Shown here piece by piece: positions 1-6,059 of a DNA stretch of 7,025 bases; position 1 is the first letter of the stretch, and each line of letters opens with the position of its first letter. Under the pieces are notes generated by a model. That model saw nothing but the letters and a program-made list of their open reading frames with translations, had not been told where the DNA came from and did not search any database. The translations under genes and the position numbers were made by a program. Source of the stretch: Desulfovibrio sp. (lineage in GTDB: Bacteria > Desulfobacterota > Desulfovibrionia > Desulfovibrionales > Desulfovibrionaceae); contig JAAUYX010000067.1 in NCBI GenBank assembly GCA_014804905.1, forward strand, positions 17,610 through 24,634, written 5' to 3'.

Positions 1-403
1 CCTTGTATAACTACGCAAAAAGCATACGCCTTTTTTTGGGGAGTGGCAACCGCTTTTCCCGCGCTTCTCCCGAAACGGGCGCTTGCGGCGCAAAAGCGCC
101 CCCTTTCGCAGATGAGCTTTCTTTCACATGTGCAATTTTGCAACCTCATGAACCTGAAACCGGCCCGCGCGGCGCACGGCGCGCCCCCCCCTAAGAGAAA
201 ATTGCGTTCCCCGCGGCCCACGGGCGCTTCACTGCCGCATCTCCGCTGACACTTTCCCGGGTTCCTCCTGCTAAGGGCAGCCCTCCCCGCACATTTCCCC
301 ATGCCGGATGCCTGGACCTGGCCCGCCGCCTCCGCGCAGCCTGCTCCCCGGGCCCCGGCGGGCAGGAATTTTCCGCAAGCCAGCTATTGCCGGCCCGAGC
401 CTC
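1..403. other. Gene-free left flank with small dyads
   Basis: I see no convincing gene here. The short open frames have no good ribosome binding site and low-complexity Arg/Pro/Ala-rich translations typical of GC-rich non-coding DNA. Small structures are present. At 17-37 an A5GC arm faces GC(C)T7 with a one-base bulge and an ATAC loop, a weak terminator-like element. At 69-79 there is CCCG-AAA-CGGG, followed at 87-100 by GGCGC-AAAA-GCGCC and a short C/T run. At 125-132 is the palindrome CACATGTG, touching TGCAA-TT-TTGCA at 131-142. They could be the tail of an upstream transcription unit beyond the left edge. None is strong enough to name. Confidence 0.4.
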
Positions 404-442
404 TTGACAGCCCTTGTGCTCGATGCCACAAAGACCTCATCC

Positions 443-448
443 TATAAT
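443..448 (+). promoter_or_regulatory. Candidate -10 box (TATAAT) of the operon
   Basis: A perfect sigma-70-type TATAAT lies about 100 bases before the first gene of the + strand cluster. No good -35 box sits at the usual 16-18 base distance; the best at 17 bases is TCGATG (420-425), with three matches to consensus. A perfect TTGACA at 404-409 is 33 bases away, too far to pair with this -10. The poor -35 would suit a promoter that needs an activator or is controlled by the overlapping palindrome. The box itself is seen directly; promoter activity is inferred from position. Confidence 0.45.
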
Positions 449-472
449 GTCAACATTTGACGGTTGACATTA
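445..472. promoter_or_regulatory. Operator-like 10-bp inverted repeat over the -10 box
   Basis: TAATGTCAAC (445-454) and GTTGACATTA (463-472) are perfect reverse complements separated by 8 bases. The left arm overlaps the TATAAT box. An extra TTGAC at 457-461 lies in the spacer, so the block holds three half-sites: GTCAA 449-453, TTGAC 457-461 and TTGAC 464-468. The last two are in direct orientation, 7 bases apart start to start. Just upstream, TTGTG (414-418) and CACAA (427-431) form a weaker dyad, also with an 8-base spacer. Bacterial dimeric regulators commonly bind such sites. The obvious candidate is the GntR/FCD regulator encoded in the same operon, whose family often uses GT...AC-type palindromes. 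The palindrome is certain; its partner is inferred. Confidence 0.65.
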
Positions 473-509
473 GGCAGAACGCGGCTGATGGCCACGGGCC
501 GCCAACCTT

Positions 510-529
510 TTCCCGGGCGTCGCCCGGAA
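510..529 (+). promoter_or_regulatory. Leader hairpin before the first gene's ribosome site
   Basis: CCGGGCG (513-519) and CGCCCGG (521-527) are perfect complements. TT/AA (510-511 with 528-529) can extend the stem past one bulged C. The RNA would fold tightly about 8 bases before the AAGGAG ribosome site at 538-543. There is no U tract after it, so it is not an ordinary intrinsic terminator. It may stabilise the mRNA or affect translation, or it may be incidental in GC-rich DNA. Confidence 0.35.
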
Positions 530-548
530 GGTGTGAAAAGGAGAGTTT

Positions 549-1781
549 ATGAGCGAGAAAAAACGCATGAGCCTGCCCGTGCAGATGGGCATCGGCATGG
601 TGCTGGGCGTCCTCGCGGGTGCCGTGGCCCCGGCCGTCGGCTTTGACGCCCAGTGGTTCCGGCCCTTCGGTCAGCTCTTCATCAACCTCGTGCGCATGGT
701 GGTGGTGCCGCTCGTCTTTGCGACGCTGGTGGCGGGCGCGGCCAGTGTGGGCGACGTGGGGCGACTCGGCCGCGTGGCCATCAAGACGCTCATCTACTAT
801 TTCGCCACCACGGCCATCGCCATCATCATCGGCCTCATCCTCGCCAACCTCTTCCAGCCGGGCATGGGCCTCGACCTCTCCACGGCCAATCTCCAGGCCA
901 AGGAGGCCACACCGCCGCCGCTCGTGCAGGTGCTGCTCAACATCGTGCCCATCAATCCCATGGAGAGCCTCGCCAAGGGCACCATGCTCCAGATCATCTT
1001 CTTCGCCGTTCTGCTCGGCTTCTCCCTGAGCATCTGCGGCGAAAAGGTCAAGGTGGTCACGGACTTCTTCAACGGCATGGGCGAGGTCATGATTCGCCTC
1101 ACCACCATCGTCATGCTCTACGCGCCCATCGGCGTGTTCGCCCTCATGGCCTTCACCGTGGCCTCGCACGGCCTCGCGGTGCTCCTGCCGCTCATCAAGC
1201 TCGTGATTATCATGTATGTGGCGTGCCTCTGCCAGATACTCATCGTGTATCTCCCCTGCGTGCGCTTCAGCGGGCTCAAGTCCGGGCAGTTCCTCAAGGG
1301 CATCAGCGAGCCGCTGCTTATCGCCTTCACCACCTGTTCCAGCGCGGCCGCCCTTTCCTCCAACCTCATCAGCGTGGAAAAGCTCGGCGCCTCGCGCAGC
1401 GTCTCCAGCTTCTCCATCCCGCTCGGCAACACCATCAACATGGACGGCGCGGCCATCTACATGGGCATTGTGGCACTTTTCGCGGCCGAGGTGTATGGCA
1501 TCCCCATGACGCTCGACAAGCAGCTCGTCATCCTGCTCATGGCGCTTCTGGCCTCCATCGGCTCCATGGGCGTGCCGGGGGCGGCGCTTATCATGAGCAC
1601 CATGGTCTTCACGCAGGTGGGCATCCCGCTGGAGGCCATCGCCCTGGTTGCGGGCGTTGACCGCATCATGGACATGGCCCGCACCACCATCAACGTCATG
1701 GGCGACGCCACAGGCGCCATCTTCGTCTCCAAGCTGGAGAACGACATGGACCCGGTGCGCGGCGCGGCCATGAAGGTTTAG
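549..1781 (+). CDS. Dicarboxylate/amino acid:cation symporter (DAACS, GltP/DctA type)
   Basis: A 410-residue inner-membrane secondary transporter of the glutamate/aspartate/dicarboxylate:cation symporter family, usual length for the family. AAGGAG (538-543) lies 5 bases before the ATG. The GltPh-like architecture is recognisable: hydrophobic helices through residues 10-235, a serine-rich hairpin 1 (TTCSSAAAL, 261-269), the TM7 motif NMDGA (297-301), hairpin 2 (GSMGVPGAAL, 338-347) and TM8 MDMARTTINVMGD (374-386). By comparison with GltPh, D375, R378, T379, N382 and D386 match the substrate- and sodium-binding Asp394, Arg397, Thr398, Asn401 and Asp405. The conserved arginine indicates an acidic substrate rather than Ser/Thr or a neutral amino acid. 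A301 replaces the Thr314 that contacts the side-chain carboxylate in GltPh. As first gene before a racemase and a PLP lyase, it probably imports their substrate. The exact substrate (aspartate, glutamate, cysteate or a dicarboxylate) is not settled by sequence. Confidence 0.93.
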   Translation: MSEKKRMSLPVQMGIGMVLGVLAGAVAPAVGFDAQWFRPFGQLFINLVRMVVVPLVFATLVAGAASVGDVGRLGRVAIKTLIYYFATTAIAIIIGLILANLFQPGMGLDLSTANLQAKEATPPPLVQVLLNIVPINPMESLAKGTMLQIIFFAVLLGFSLSICGEKVKVVTDFFNGMGEVMIRLTTIVMLYAPIGVFALMAFTVASHGLAVLLPLIKLVIIMYVACLCQILIVYLPCVRFSGLKSGQFLKGISEPLLIAFTTCSSAAALSSNLISVEKLGASRSVSSFSIPLGNTINMDGAAIYMGIVALFAAEVYGIPMTLDKQLVILLMALLASIGSMGVPGAALIMSTMVFTQVGIPLEAIALVAGVDRIMDMARTTINVMGDATGAIFVSKLENDMDPVRGAAMKV

Positions 1782-1795
1782 CCCAGGAGTGTGAC

Positions 1796-2524
1796 ATGCG
1801 TACCTGCGGCATCCTCGGCGGCATGGGCCCCGAGGCCACCATCGACCTCATGCGCCGCGTGGTGGCCCACACCAGGGCCCAGGACGACGCCGACCATGTG
1901 CACCTCATCGTGGACAACAATCCCCAGGTGCCTTCGCGCATCAAGGTATTGCTGGAGGGCGGCGACGTCTCCCCTGGGCCGTGCCTTGCCGGCATGGCCC
2001 GCGGCCTCGAGGCCCAGGGGGCGGACTTTCTCTGCATCGCCTGCAATACCGCCCACAACTGGCGCGGGGAGGTGGCCCGCGCCGTGAGCATCCCGGTGCT
2101 CGACATGGTGGCCCTTGCCACGGCCGAGGCGGCGAAGCTCGCCCCGGGAGGCCGTGTGGGCATCCTGGCCTCGCCCGCCGTGCGCCTCACTGGCCTCTAC
2201 GAGGCGCCCTCACGCGCCGAGGGCGTTACGCCCGTCTATGCCGACGAAGCGGAGGAAGCCCGCCTGCTCTCGGTCATCCGCGCCGTCAAGGCCGGGAACA
2301 CCGGACCTGCCGTGCGCGCCGACCTCGCGTCCGTTGTGCGGCATATGGCCGACAAGGGGGCCGATGTGCTCGTGGCCGCCTGTACGGAGCTCGGTGTGCT
2401 CGGCGTGGAGGCCCCGGTGCCCGTGGTGGACGCCGCGGACGCGCTCGCCCGCGCCATCGTGCGTGAGGGAGCGGGCCCGGAGGCGCTGAAGGAGCCGGAA
2501 GACGCGGAGCCCTCGCCCAAATAG
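1796..2524 (+). CDS. Aspartate/glutamate racemase family protein (amino acid racemase)
   Basis: A 242-residue cytosolic, cofactor-independent racemase of the Asp/Glu/hydantoin racemase superfamily. It starts 14 bases after the symporter stop, with AGGAG (1785-1789) 6 bases before the ATG, so the two are almost certainly co-transcribed. Visible motifs are the N-terminal GILGGMGPEAT (5-15), DNNPQVPSR (40-48), CNTAH with the first catalytic cysteine C83 (83-87), and ACTELG with the second cysteine C196 (195-200). The two-cysteine pair that removes and replaces the alpha proton from opposite faces is intact, so an active racemase is expected. CNTAH/CTELG matches the aspartate racemase/YgeA branch rather than MurI. 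The last 15 or so residues form an acidic, Pro-rich tail. Between an acidic amino acid importer and a cysteate/cysteine lyase, its substrate may be cysteate or cysteine rather than aspartate; that is inference. Confidence 0.9.
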   Translation: MRTCGILGGMGPEATIDLMRRVVAHTRAQDDADHVHLIVDNNPQVPSRIKVLLEGGDVSPGPCLAGMARGLEAQGADFLCIACNTAHNWRGEVARAVSIPVLDMVALATAEAAKLAPGGRVGILASPAVRLTGLYEAPSRAEGVTPVYADEAEEARLLSVIRAVKAGNTGPAVRADLASVVRHMADKGADVLVAACTELGVLGVEAPVPVVDAADALARAIVREGAGPEALKEPEDAEPSPK

Positions 2525-2533
2525 TCAACCAAC

Positions 2534-2566
2534 GCGCGGGCCGTGGGCACGTACCACGGCCCGCGC
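2534..2566 (+). promoter_or_regulatory. Perfect 13-bp intercistronic stem-loop
   Basis: GCGCGGGCCGTGG (2534-2546) and CCACGGCCCGCGC (2554-2566) pair perfectly around a 7-base loop, filling most of the 67-base gap between the racemase and the PLP enzyme. No T run follows, so a classic intrinsic terminator is unlikely. It ends 10 bases before the strong AAGGAGG (2577-2583) of the next gene. Such structures often protect the downstream mRNA after processing or damp read-through, letting the downstream enzyme be made at a different level from the transporter. The structure is certain, its role inferred. Confidence 0.6.
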
Positions 2567-2591
2567 AAGACACTCCAAGGAGGAGCAGAGA

Positions 2592-3605
2592 ATGAACCTG
2601 GCACGTTTTCCCCGGCGCGGCTATGTGAAAGAACCCACGCCGCTGGAATTCCTTCCCGCGTTCAGCAAGGCGCTGGGCGACAAGATCAAGCTCTGGATCA
2701 AGCGCGACGACCTTTTGCCCGGCGCGGGCGGCGGCAACAAGACCCGCAAGCTCGACTTCACCATCGCGGACGCCCTCGCCAAGGGCGCGGACACCATCAT
2801 CACCTGCGGGGCCGTCCAGTCCAACCACTGCCGCCTCACCCTGGCCTGGGCCGTGCATGAAGGCCTCGACTGCCACCTCGTGCTCGAGGAACGCGTGCCC
2901 AAGAGCTACAGGCCCGACGCCTCGGGCAACAACTTCCTCTACCAGCTCCTCGGCGTGAAGAGCATCACGGTTGTCCCCGGCGGCAGCAACATGATGGAGG
3001 AAATGGAAAAGGTGGCGATGAAGCTCCGCGCGGAGGGCAAGAAGCCCTACATCGTGCCGGGGGGCGCCTCCAACGCCGTGGGCGCGCTCGGCTATGTGGC
3101 CTGCGCGCAGGAGCTCATGGAGCAGATGTTCGCCAAAAAGCTCGATTTCGACCATATCGTCGTGCCCAGCGGCAGCGCTGGCACGCACGCGGGCTTCCTC
3201 TTCGGGATGCTCGGCTGCAACATGAACATCCCGGTGACGGGCATCGGCGTCAACCGCAAGAAGTCCGTGCAGGAGGACGCCGTGTATTCGCTCATGGAAA
3301 AGATCGGCGACTACACGGGCGCGCATTTCGACATGCCGCGCGACGCGGTGAAGGTCTTTGACGACTATGTGGGCCCCGGCTACTCGCTGCCCACGGACGC
3401 CATGGTGGAGGCCGTGACCATGCTCGCCCGCACCGAGAGCATCCTCCTCGACCCGGTGTATTCCGGCAAGGCCATGTCCGGCCTCATGGACCTCACGCGC
3501 AAGGGCTACTTCCCCGAAGGCGCCAAGGTGCTCTTCCTGCACACGGGCGGGTCTCCCGCGCTCTTCGCTTACGAGGACACCTTCCGCAAGGCCTGGCAGG
3601 ATTGA
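2592..3605 (+). CDS. cuyA: PLP-dependent L-cysteate sulfo-lyase / D-cysteine desulfhydrase family enzyme
   Basis: A 337-residue cytosolic fold-type II PLP enzyme of the ACC deaminase/D-cysteine desulfhydrase family. AAGGAGG (2577-2583) lies 8 bases before the ATG. Motifs: GGGNKTRKL (46-54) with the PLP lysine K50, AVQSNHCRLTL (74-84), the phosphate-binding loop SGSAGTHAG (193-201), LLDPVYSGKAM (285-295) and the C-terminal HTGGSPALFAY (317-327). DPVYSGKA resembles the DPVYTGKA of D-cysteine desulfhydrase, not the DPVYEGK of ACC deaminase, which argues against ACC deaminase. SNHCRLTL, LVLEERVPKSY (96-106), SGNNFLYQLLGV (111-122) and PGYSLPTDAM (262-271) recall CuyA, which cleaves L-cysteate to pyruvate, ammonium and sulfite. 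E. coli DcyD has SNHVRQT at the matching place. The CuyA call rests on remembered family sequences, not an alignment. D-cysteine desulfhydrase (H2S, pyruvate, ammonium) is the main alternative. Confidence 0.88.
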   Translation: MNLARFPRRGYVKEPTPLEFLPAFSKALGDKIKLWIKRDDLLPGAGGGNKTRKLDFTIADALAKGADTIITCGAVQSNHCRLTLAWAVHEGLDCHLVLEERVPKSYRPDASGNNFLYQLLGVKSITVVPGGSNMMEEMEKVAMKLRAEGKKPYIVPGGASNAVGALGYVACAQELMEQMFAKKLDFDHIVVPSGSAGTHAGFLFGMLGCNMNIPVTGIGVNRKKSVQEDAVYSLMEKIGDYTGAHFDMPRDAVKVFDDYVGPGYSLPTDAMVEAVTMLARTESILLDPVYSGKAMSGLMDLTRKGYFPEGAKVLFLHTGGSPALFAYEDTFRKAWQD

Positions 3606-3657
3606 CACAACCGGGGGGTGGCGCTACCTCATTGCTTTCACAGGAGGAGCGCCGCCC

Positions 3658-4317
3658 TTGTCCCAAATCAAGACCTATGCCGAGCAGGCCACGGCCTATA
3701 TCAAGCAATGCCTGCTGGACGGCACGCTTGCCCCCGGCGATCCCCTCCGCGAAACCGAGATTGCGCGGCATCTCGGCATCAGCCGCGGGCCCGTGCGCGA
3801 GGCCCTGCAAAGCCTGCTTTTGCAGGGGCTCGTCACCGGGGAGCCGCAAAAGACGCGCTGCATCCGGCACCTCACCCTCCAGGAAATTGAGGACAGCTAC
3901 TGCCTCGGCGGCACGCTGGAGGGGGCCTGCATCGTCCAGTCGCTGGAACGCTGGGACGACGCGGCGCTCGCGTCGGTGCGGGACATCCTGGCGGAAATGG
4001 AGCGCCAGAGCAAAACGGCCCCCGGCCTCGCGGCCCTGAGCCAGATCGACGACGCCTTCCACGACGCCCTGCTGGCGCCGTGCCGCAACCGCCTCATGGT
4101 GGACATTGCGCGCAATTCCTGCGCGCACATTTCCAAGTTCCTCTATTACCGGTGCTGGGACACCCTCTTCTCCCCCGGCGAATTTTATGAGCGCCACGCC
4201 GTGCTCTACGAAGCCGTGGCGAGCCGCGAGCCCGCCACCATCGAGCGCGCCCTGCTGGACCACTACGCCGAATCGGGCCGCCGCCTGGGCCTTGTCTGCG
4301 GCAAGCAGGAAGGCTAG
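3658..4317 (+). CDS. GntR-family regulator, FadR/FCD subfamily
   Basis: A 219-residue DNA-binding regulator. The start is a TTG (3658) preceded by AGGAGG (3642-3647). The next in-frame methionine is residue 114, which would delete the DNA-binding domain, so the TTG is needed. Residues 8-75 form the winged helix-turn-helix: GDPLRETEIARHLGISR, GPVREALQSLLLQGLV. Residues about 76-212 form the all-helical FCD effector domain. D131 and H135 (DDAFH), H180 (ERHAVLYEAV) and H202 (DHY) are in the positions of the metal/carboxylate-binding residues of FCD proteins. These domains usually sense small organic acids or amino acids. It lies 52 bases after the lyase gene and 8 bases before the permease. It probably controls this operon through the palindrome at 445-472, and its own expression with it. 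The ligand is unknown. Confidence 0.9.
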   Translation: MSQIKTYAEQATAYIKQCLLDGTLAPGDPLRETEIARHLGISRGPVREALQSLLLQGLVTGEPQKTRCIRHLTLQEIEDSYCLGGTLEGACIVQSLERWDDAALASVRDILAEMERQSKTAPGLAALSQIDDAFHDALLAPCRNRLMVDIARNSCAHISKFLYYRCWDTLFSPGEFYERHAVLYEAVASREPATIERALLDHYAESGRRLGLVCGKQEG

Positions 4318-4325
4318 GGCCGGCC

Positions 4326-5225
4326 ATGCCGGCGACCTCGCCACAGGGCGGCCGCTTCAGGGGCTATGTGTTCGCGGCGCTGGCCGCGGCCTTTTACGGC
4401 ACGAACCCCCTCTTCGCCGTGCCGCTCTACGGCAGCATGGACGCGGTCTCGGTGCTCGTTTTCCGCTATCTGCTCGGCATCCCGCTCTTGGCGGCCATCA
4501 TCGTCGGCCGCTCGCAGAGGCTGCTGCCCCTCACGGGCGAGGCCCTGCCGCTGGCCGTCTCCGGCGTCATCATGGGCCTTTCCTCGCTGGCGCTCTACGA
4601 GGCCTACCGCTTCATGAACGCGGGCCTCGCCTCCACCCTGCTCTTCATGTACCCGGTTCTGACCTCCCTGCTCATGACCCTGTTTTTCCACGAGAAGTTC
4701 CGGCCCCTCACCGGCGTGTGCCTCGCCCTCGCCGGAGCGGGCCTTGTGCTGCTCATGCAGCCCGCCGAGGGCGCGGGCGTCAACGTGACGGGCTTTGTGC
4801 TCATCTTTCTCTCCTCCCTCACCTATGCCGTGTACCTCGTCATGGTGAAGGTCTCGCGGGCGCTCGCGCTCATCCCGCCCGTGCGCTCCCTGCTCTGGCA
4901 GCTCTTGTTCGGGGGCCTCGTGTTCGTCGCCATCCTGCCGTGGAGCGGCGGCCTCACCCTGCCGGGCAGCTTTTTCGCCTGGGCCAATGTGGCCTCGCTG
5001 GCGCTCTTCCCCACCGTGCTCTCGCTCATTTTCACGCTCAGGGCCATCGCCGCCATCGGGCCCACGCCCACGGCCATTTTCGGCGCGCTCGAGCCGGTCA
5101 CGGCCGTGAGCCTTTCCCTTCTCTTTCTTGGCGAGAGCATCACAGGGCGGGAAATCTTCGGCGGCTGCCTCATCGTGGCGGCGACCCTGCTGGTGGTGGC
5201 CGGAGGCCGCGAAAACGCGCGCTGA
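4326..5225 (+). CDS. EamA/DMT-superfamily permease
   Basis: A 299-residue inner-membrane protein of the drug/metabolite transporter superfamily with about ten hydrophobic helices (roughly 12-33, 40-60, 73-90, 98-118, 127-143, 155-175, 187-204, 216-235, 244-266, 275-292), arranged as two EamA repeats. Typical repeat ends are visible: NAGLASTLLFMYPVLTSLL then FFHEKFRP in the first half, and GPTPTAIFGALEPVTA then LFLGESITGREIFGG in the second. It starts 8 bases after the regulator stop. A modest AGGAAGG lies inside the end of the regulator gene (4307-4313), which suggests translational coupling. EamA proteins mostly export amino acids or metabolites, though some import. In this operon, efflux of an amino acid or a reaction product is plausible. 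The substrate cannot be read from the sequence. Confidence 0.92.
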   Translation: MPATSPQGGRFRGYVFAALAAAFYGTNPLFAVPLYGSMDAVSVLVFRYLLGIPLLAAIIVGRSQRLLPLTGEALPLAVSGVIMGLSSLALYEAYRFMNAGLASTLLFMYPVLTSLLMTLFFHEKFRPLTGVCLALAGAGLVLLMQPAEGAGVNVTGFVLIFLSSLTYAVYLVMVKVSRALALIPPVRSLLWQLLFGGLVFVAILPWSGGLTLPGSFFAWANVASLALFPTVLSLIFTLRAIAAIGPTPTAIFGALEPVTAVSLSLLFLGESITGREIFGGCLIVAATLLVVAGGRENAR

Positions 5226-5241
5226 GGCGCGAAAGCGCAGC
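5221..5241 (+). other. GAAA-loop hairpin at the permease stop
   Basis: GCGC-GAAA-GCGC (5227-5238) forms a GNRA-type tetraloop hairpin. GCT/AGC (5221-5223 with 5239-5241) can add an outer stem with a bulge. The stop codon TGA (5223-5225) is inside it. No U tract follows, and it ends 7 bases before the AAGGAGG (5249-5255) of the acetyltransferase. It may be a minor transcript-stability or processing element between two operon genes, or chance. Confidence 0.35.
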
Positions 5242-5261
5242 ACACTTCAAGGAGGCCGCGC

Positions 5262-6050
5262 ATGGACGCACGTTTGCTGTCATTGAACTACAATCTTGTG
5301 AAGGAGCTTTTCGCGCAAAGGCGCATCTCCTGGTTCCGGCGCGGCGGCCCGGTGGACGATGCGGGCGCCGTGCTGGAACTGCCCCTCTCTGTCCGCATCG
5401 AGCCCTATACCCTGTTCATCACAGCCGGGGGCCTCTGGTCCATGGGCGCCTTTTCCTATTCGCAGTCGAGCCTGCCCCCGGAGACGGAGATGGGCCGCTA
5501 TTGCTCCATTTCCAACGCGGTCACGGCCTTCAATTCGGAGCATCCGGTGGAGTGGGTCTCGGTGTCGCCCTTTTCCTATGATCCCGACGCGGCGCCCATT
5601 TTCCGGCAGGCCATCGAGGATTCCCCGTTGGGGGCGCGCTACCGGCCCAGGCGCTACGATGACCGCGCGCACGCGCCCATCCGCATGGGCCACGATGTCT
5701 GGATTGGCCAGCATGTGCAGCTCAAGAAGGGCATCAGCATCGGCAACGGGGCGGTCATCGCCGCGGGCGCGGTGGTGACGAAGGATGTGGAGCCTTACGC
5801 CATCGTGGGCGGCGTGCCCGCGCGCCGCCTGCGGATGCGCTTTGACGAGGAAACGGTGGAGCGCCTGGAGCGCGTGCGCTGGTGGGATTACAATTTCACG
5901 GAATTTTACGGGCTGGACCCGGCGCGGCCAGAACGCTTCCTCGACGGCCTCGAGGAGCGGATCGCCGGCGGCAAGGTGCGCCCCTACCGCCCGGAGCCCC
6001 TGACCCTGCGCACCATCAGGGACTGGCTGGACGGGTCCCGGCAGGGCTGA
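5262..6050 (+). CDS. CatB-related hexapeptide-repeat O-acetyltransferase
   Basis: A 262-residue cytosolic acyltransferase of the left-handed beta-helix (LbH) superfamily, xenobiotic acetyltransferase/CatB-like branch. AAGGAGG (5249-5255) lies 6 bases before the ATG. MGRYCSISNAVTAF (77-90) and NSEHPVEWVSVSPF (91-104) hold the family's likely catalytic His94. Hexapeptide repeats run through MGHDVWIGQHVQLKKG (142-157) and IGNGAVIAAGAVVTKDV (160-176). PYAIVGGVPARRLRMRF (178-194) is the usual end of the acetyl-CoA-binding helix. A C-terminal extension with WWDYNF follows, also typical. About 55 residues precede the helix. The acceptor is unknown; relatives modify sugars, antibiotics or cell-surface glycans. 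It lies 36 bases after the permease and is probably the last operon gene, but nothing links it to amino acid breakdown. Confidence 0.88.
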   Translation: MDARLLSLNYNLVKELFAQRRISWFRRGGPVDDAGAVLELPLSVRIEPYTLFITAGGLWSMGAFSYSQSSLPPETEMGRYCSISNAVTAFNSEHPVEWVSVSPFSYDPDAAPIFRQAIEDSPLGARYRPRRYDDRAHAPIRMGHDVWIGQHVQLKKGISIGNGAVIAAGAVVTKDVEPYAIVGGVPARRLRMRFDEETVERLERVRWWDYNFTEFYGLDPARPERFLDGLEERIAGGKVRPYRPEPLTLRTIRDWLDGSRQG

Positions 6051-6059
6051 GGCAGCCCT
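6043..6059. terminator. Shared hairpin between convergent genes
   Basis: AGGGCTG (6043-6049) and CAGCCCT (6053-6059) pair perfectly around an AGG loop. The stop of the acetyltransferase (TGA, 6048-6050) is inside it, and the - strand stop of the dehydrogenase (6059-6061) begins at its edge. Its position between convergent genes suits a bidirectional transcription end. No T run follows on either strand, so it is at best a weak intrinsic terminator; termination may depend on Rho or on the convergent arrangement. Confidence 0.45.

Noticed and set aside
3..249. Two short + strand open frames at the left edge
   Set aside because: They have no ribosome site, their composition is biased, and they overlap each other over hairpin-rich DNA.
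361..376. Possible sigma-54 promoter (GGCAGG...CCGC)
   Set aside because: The GG and GC elements are not at the required spacing.
404..448. TTGACA (404-409) paired with TATAAT (443-448) as one promoter
   Set aside because: The gap is 33 bases, about twice the workable distance for sigma-70 elements.
464..492. TTGACA in the right palindrome arm (464-469) as a -35 box
   Set aside because: At 17 bases downstream the sequence is GATGGC, a poor -10. The TTGACA is better explained as part of the palindrome.
450..1169. Long - strand open frame opposite the symporter
   Set aside because: It is a low-complexity His/Glu/Gly/Arg-rich translation produced by the codon pattern of the GC-rich symporter gene, with no family motif.
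2592..3605. ACC deaminase as the product
   Set aside because: The motif is DPVYSGKA rather than the DPVYEGK-type sequence of ACC deaminases, and the neighbours do not suggest that role.
2286..3608. 440-codon - strand open frame opposite the racemase and PLP enzyme
   Set aside because: It spans two well-supported + strand genes and their gap, its sequence is His/Ala/Glu/Arg-biased, and no domain is recognisable.
4106..5581. 491-codon + strand open frame across regulator, permease and acetyltransferase
   Set aside because: It lies out of frame over three recognisable genes and is rich in Arg/Pro/His/Ala, as expected for a shadow frame.
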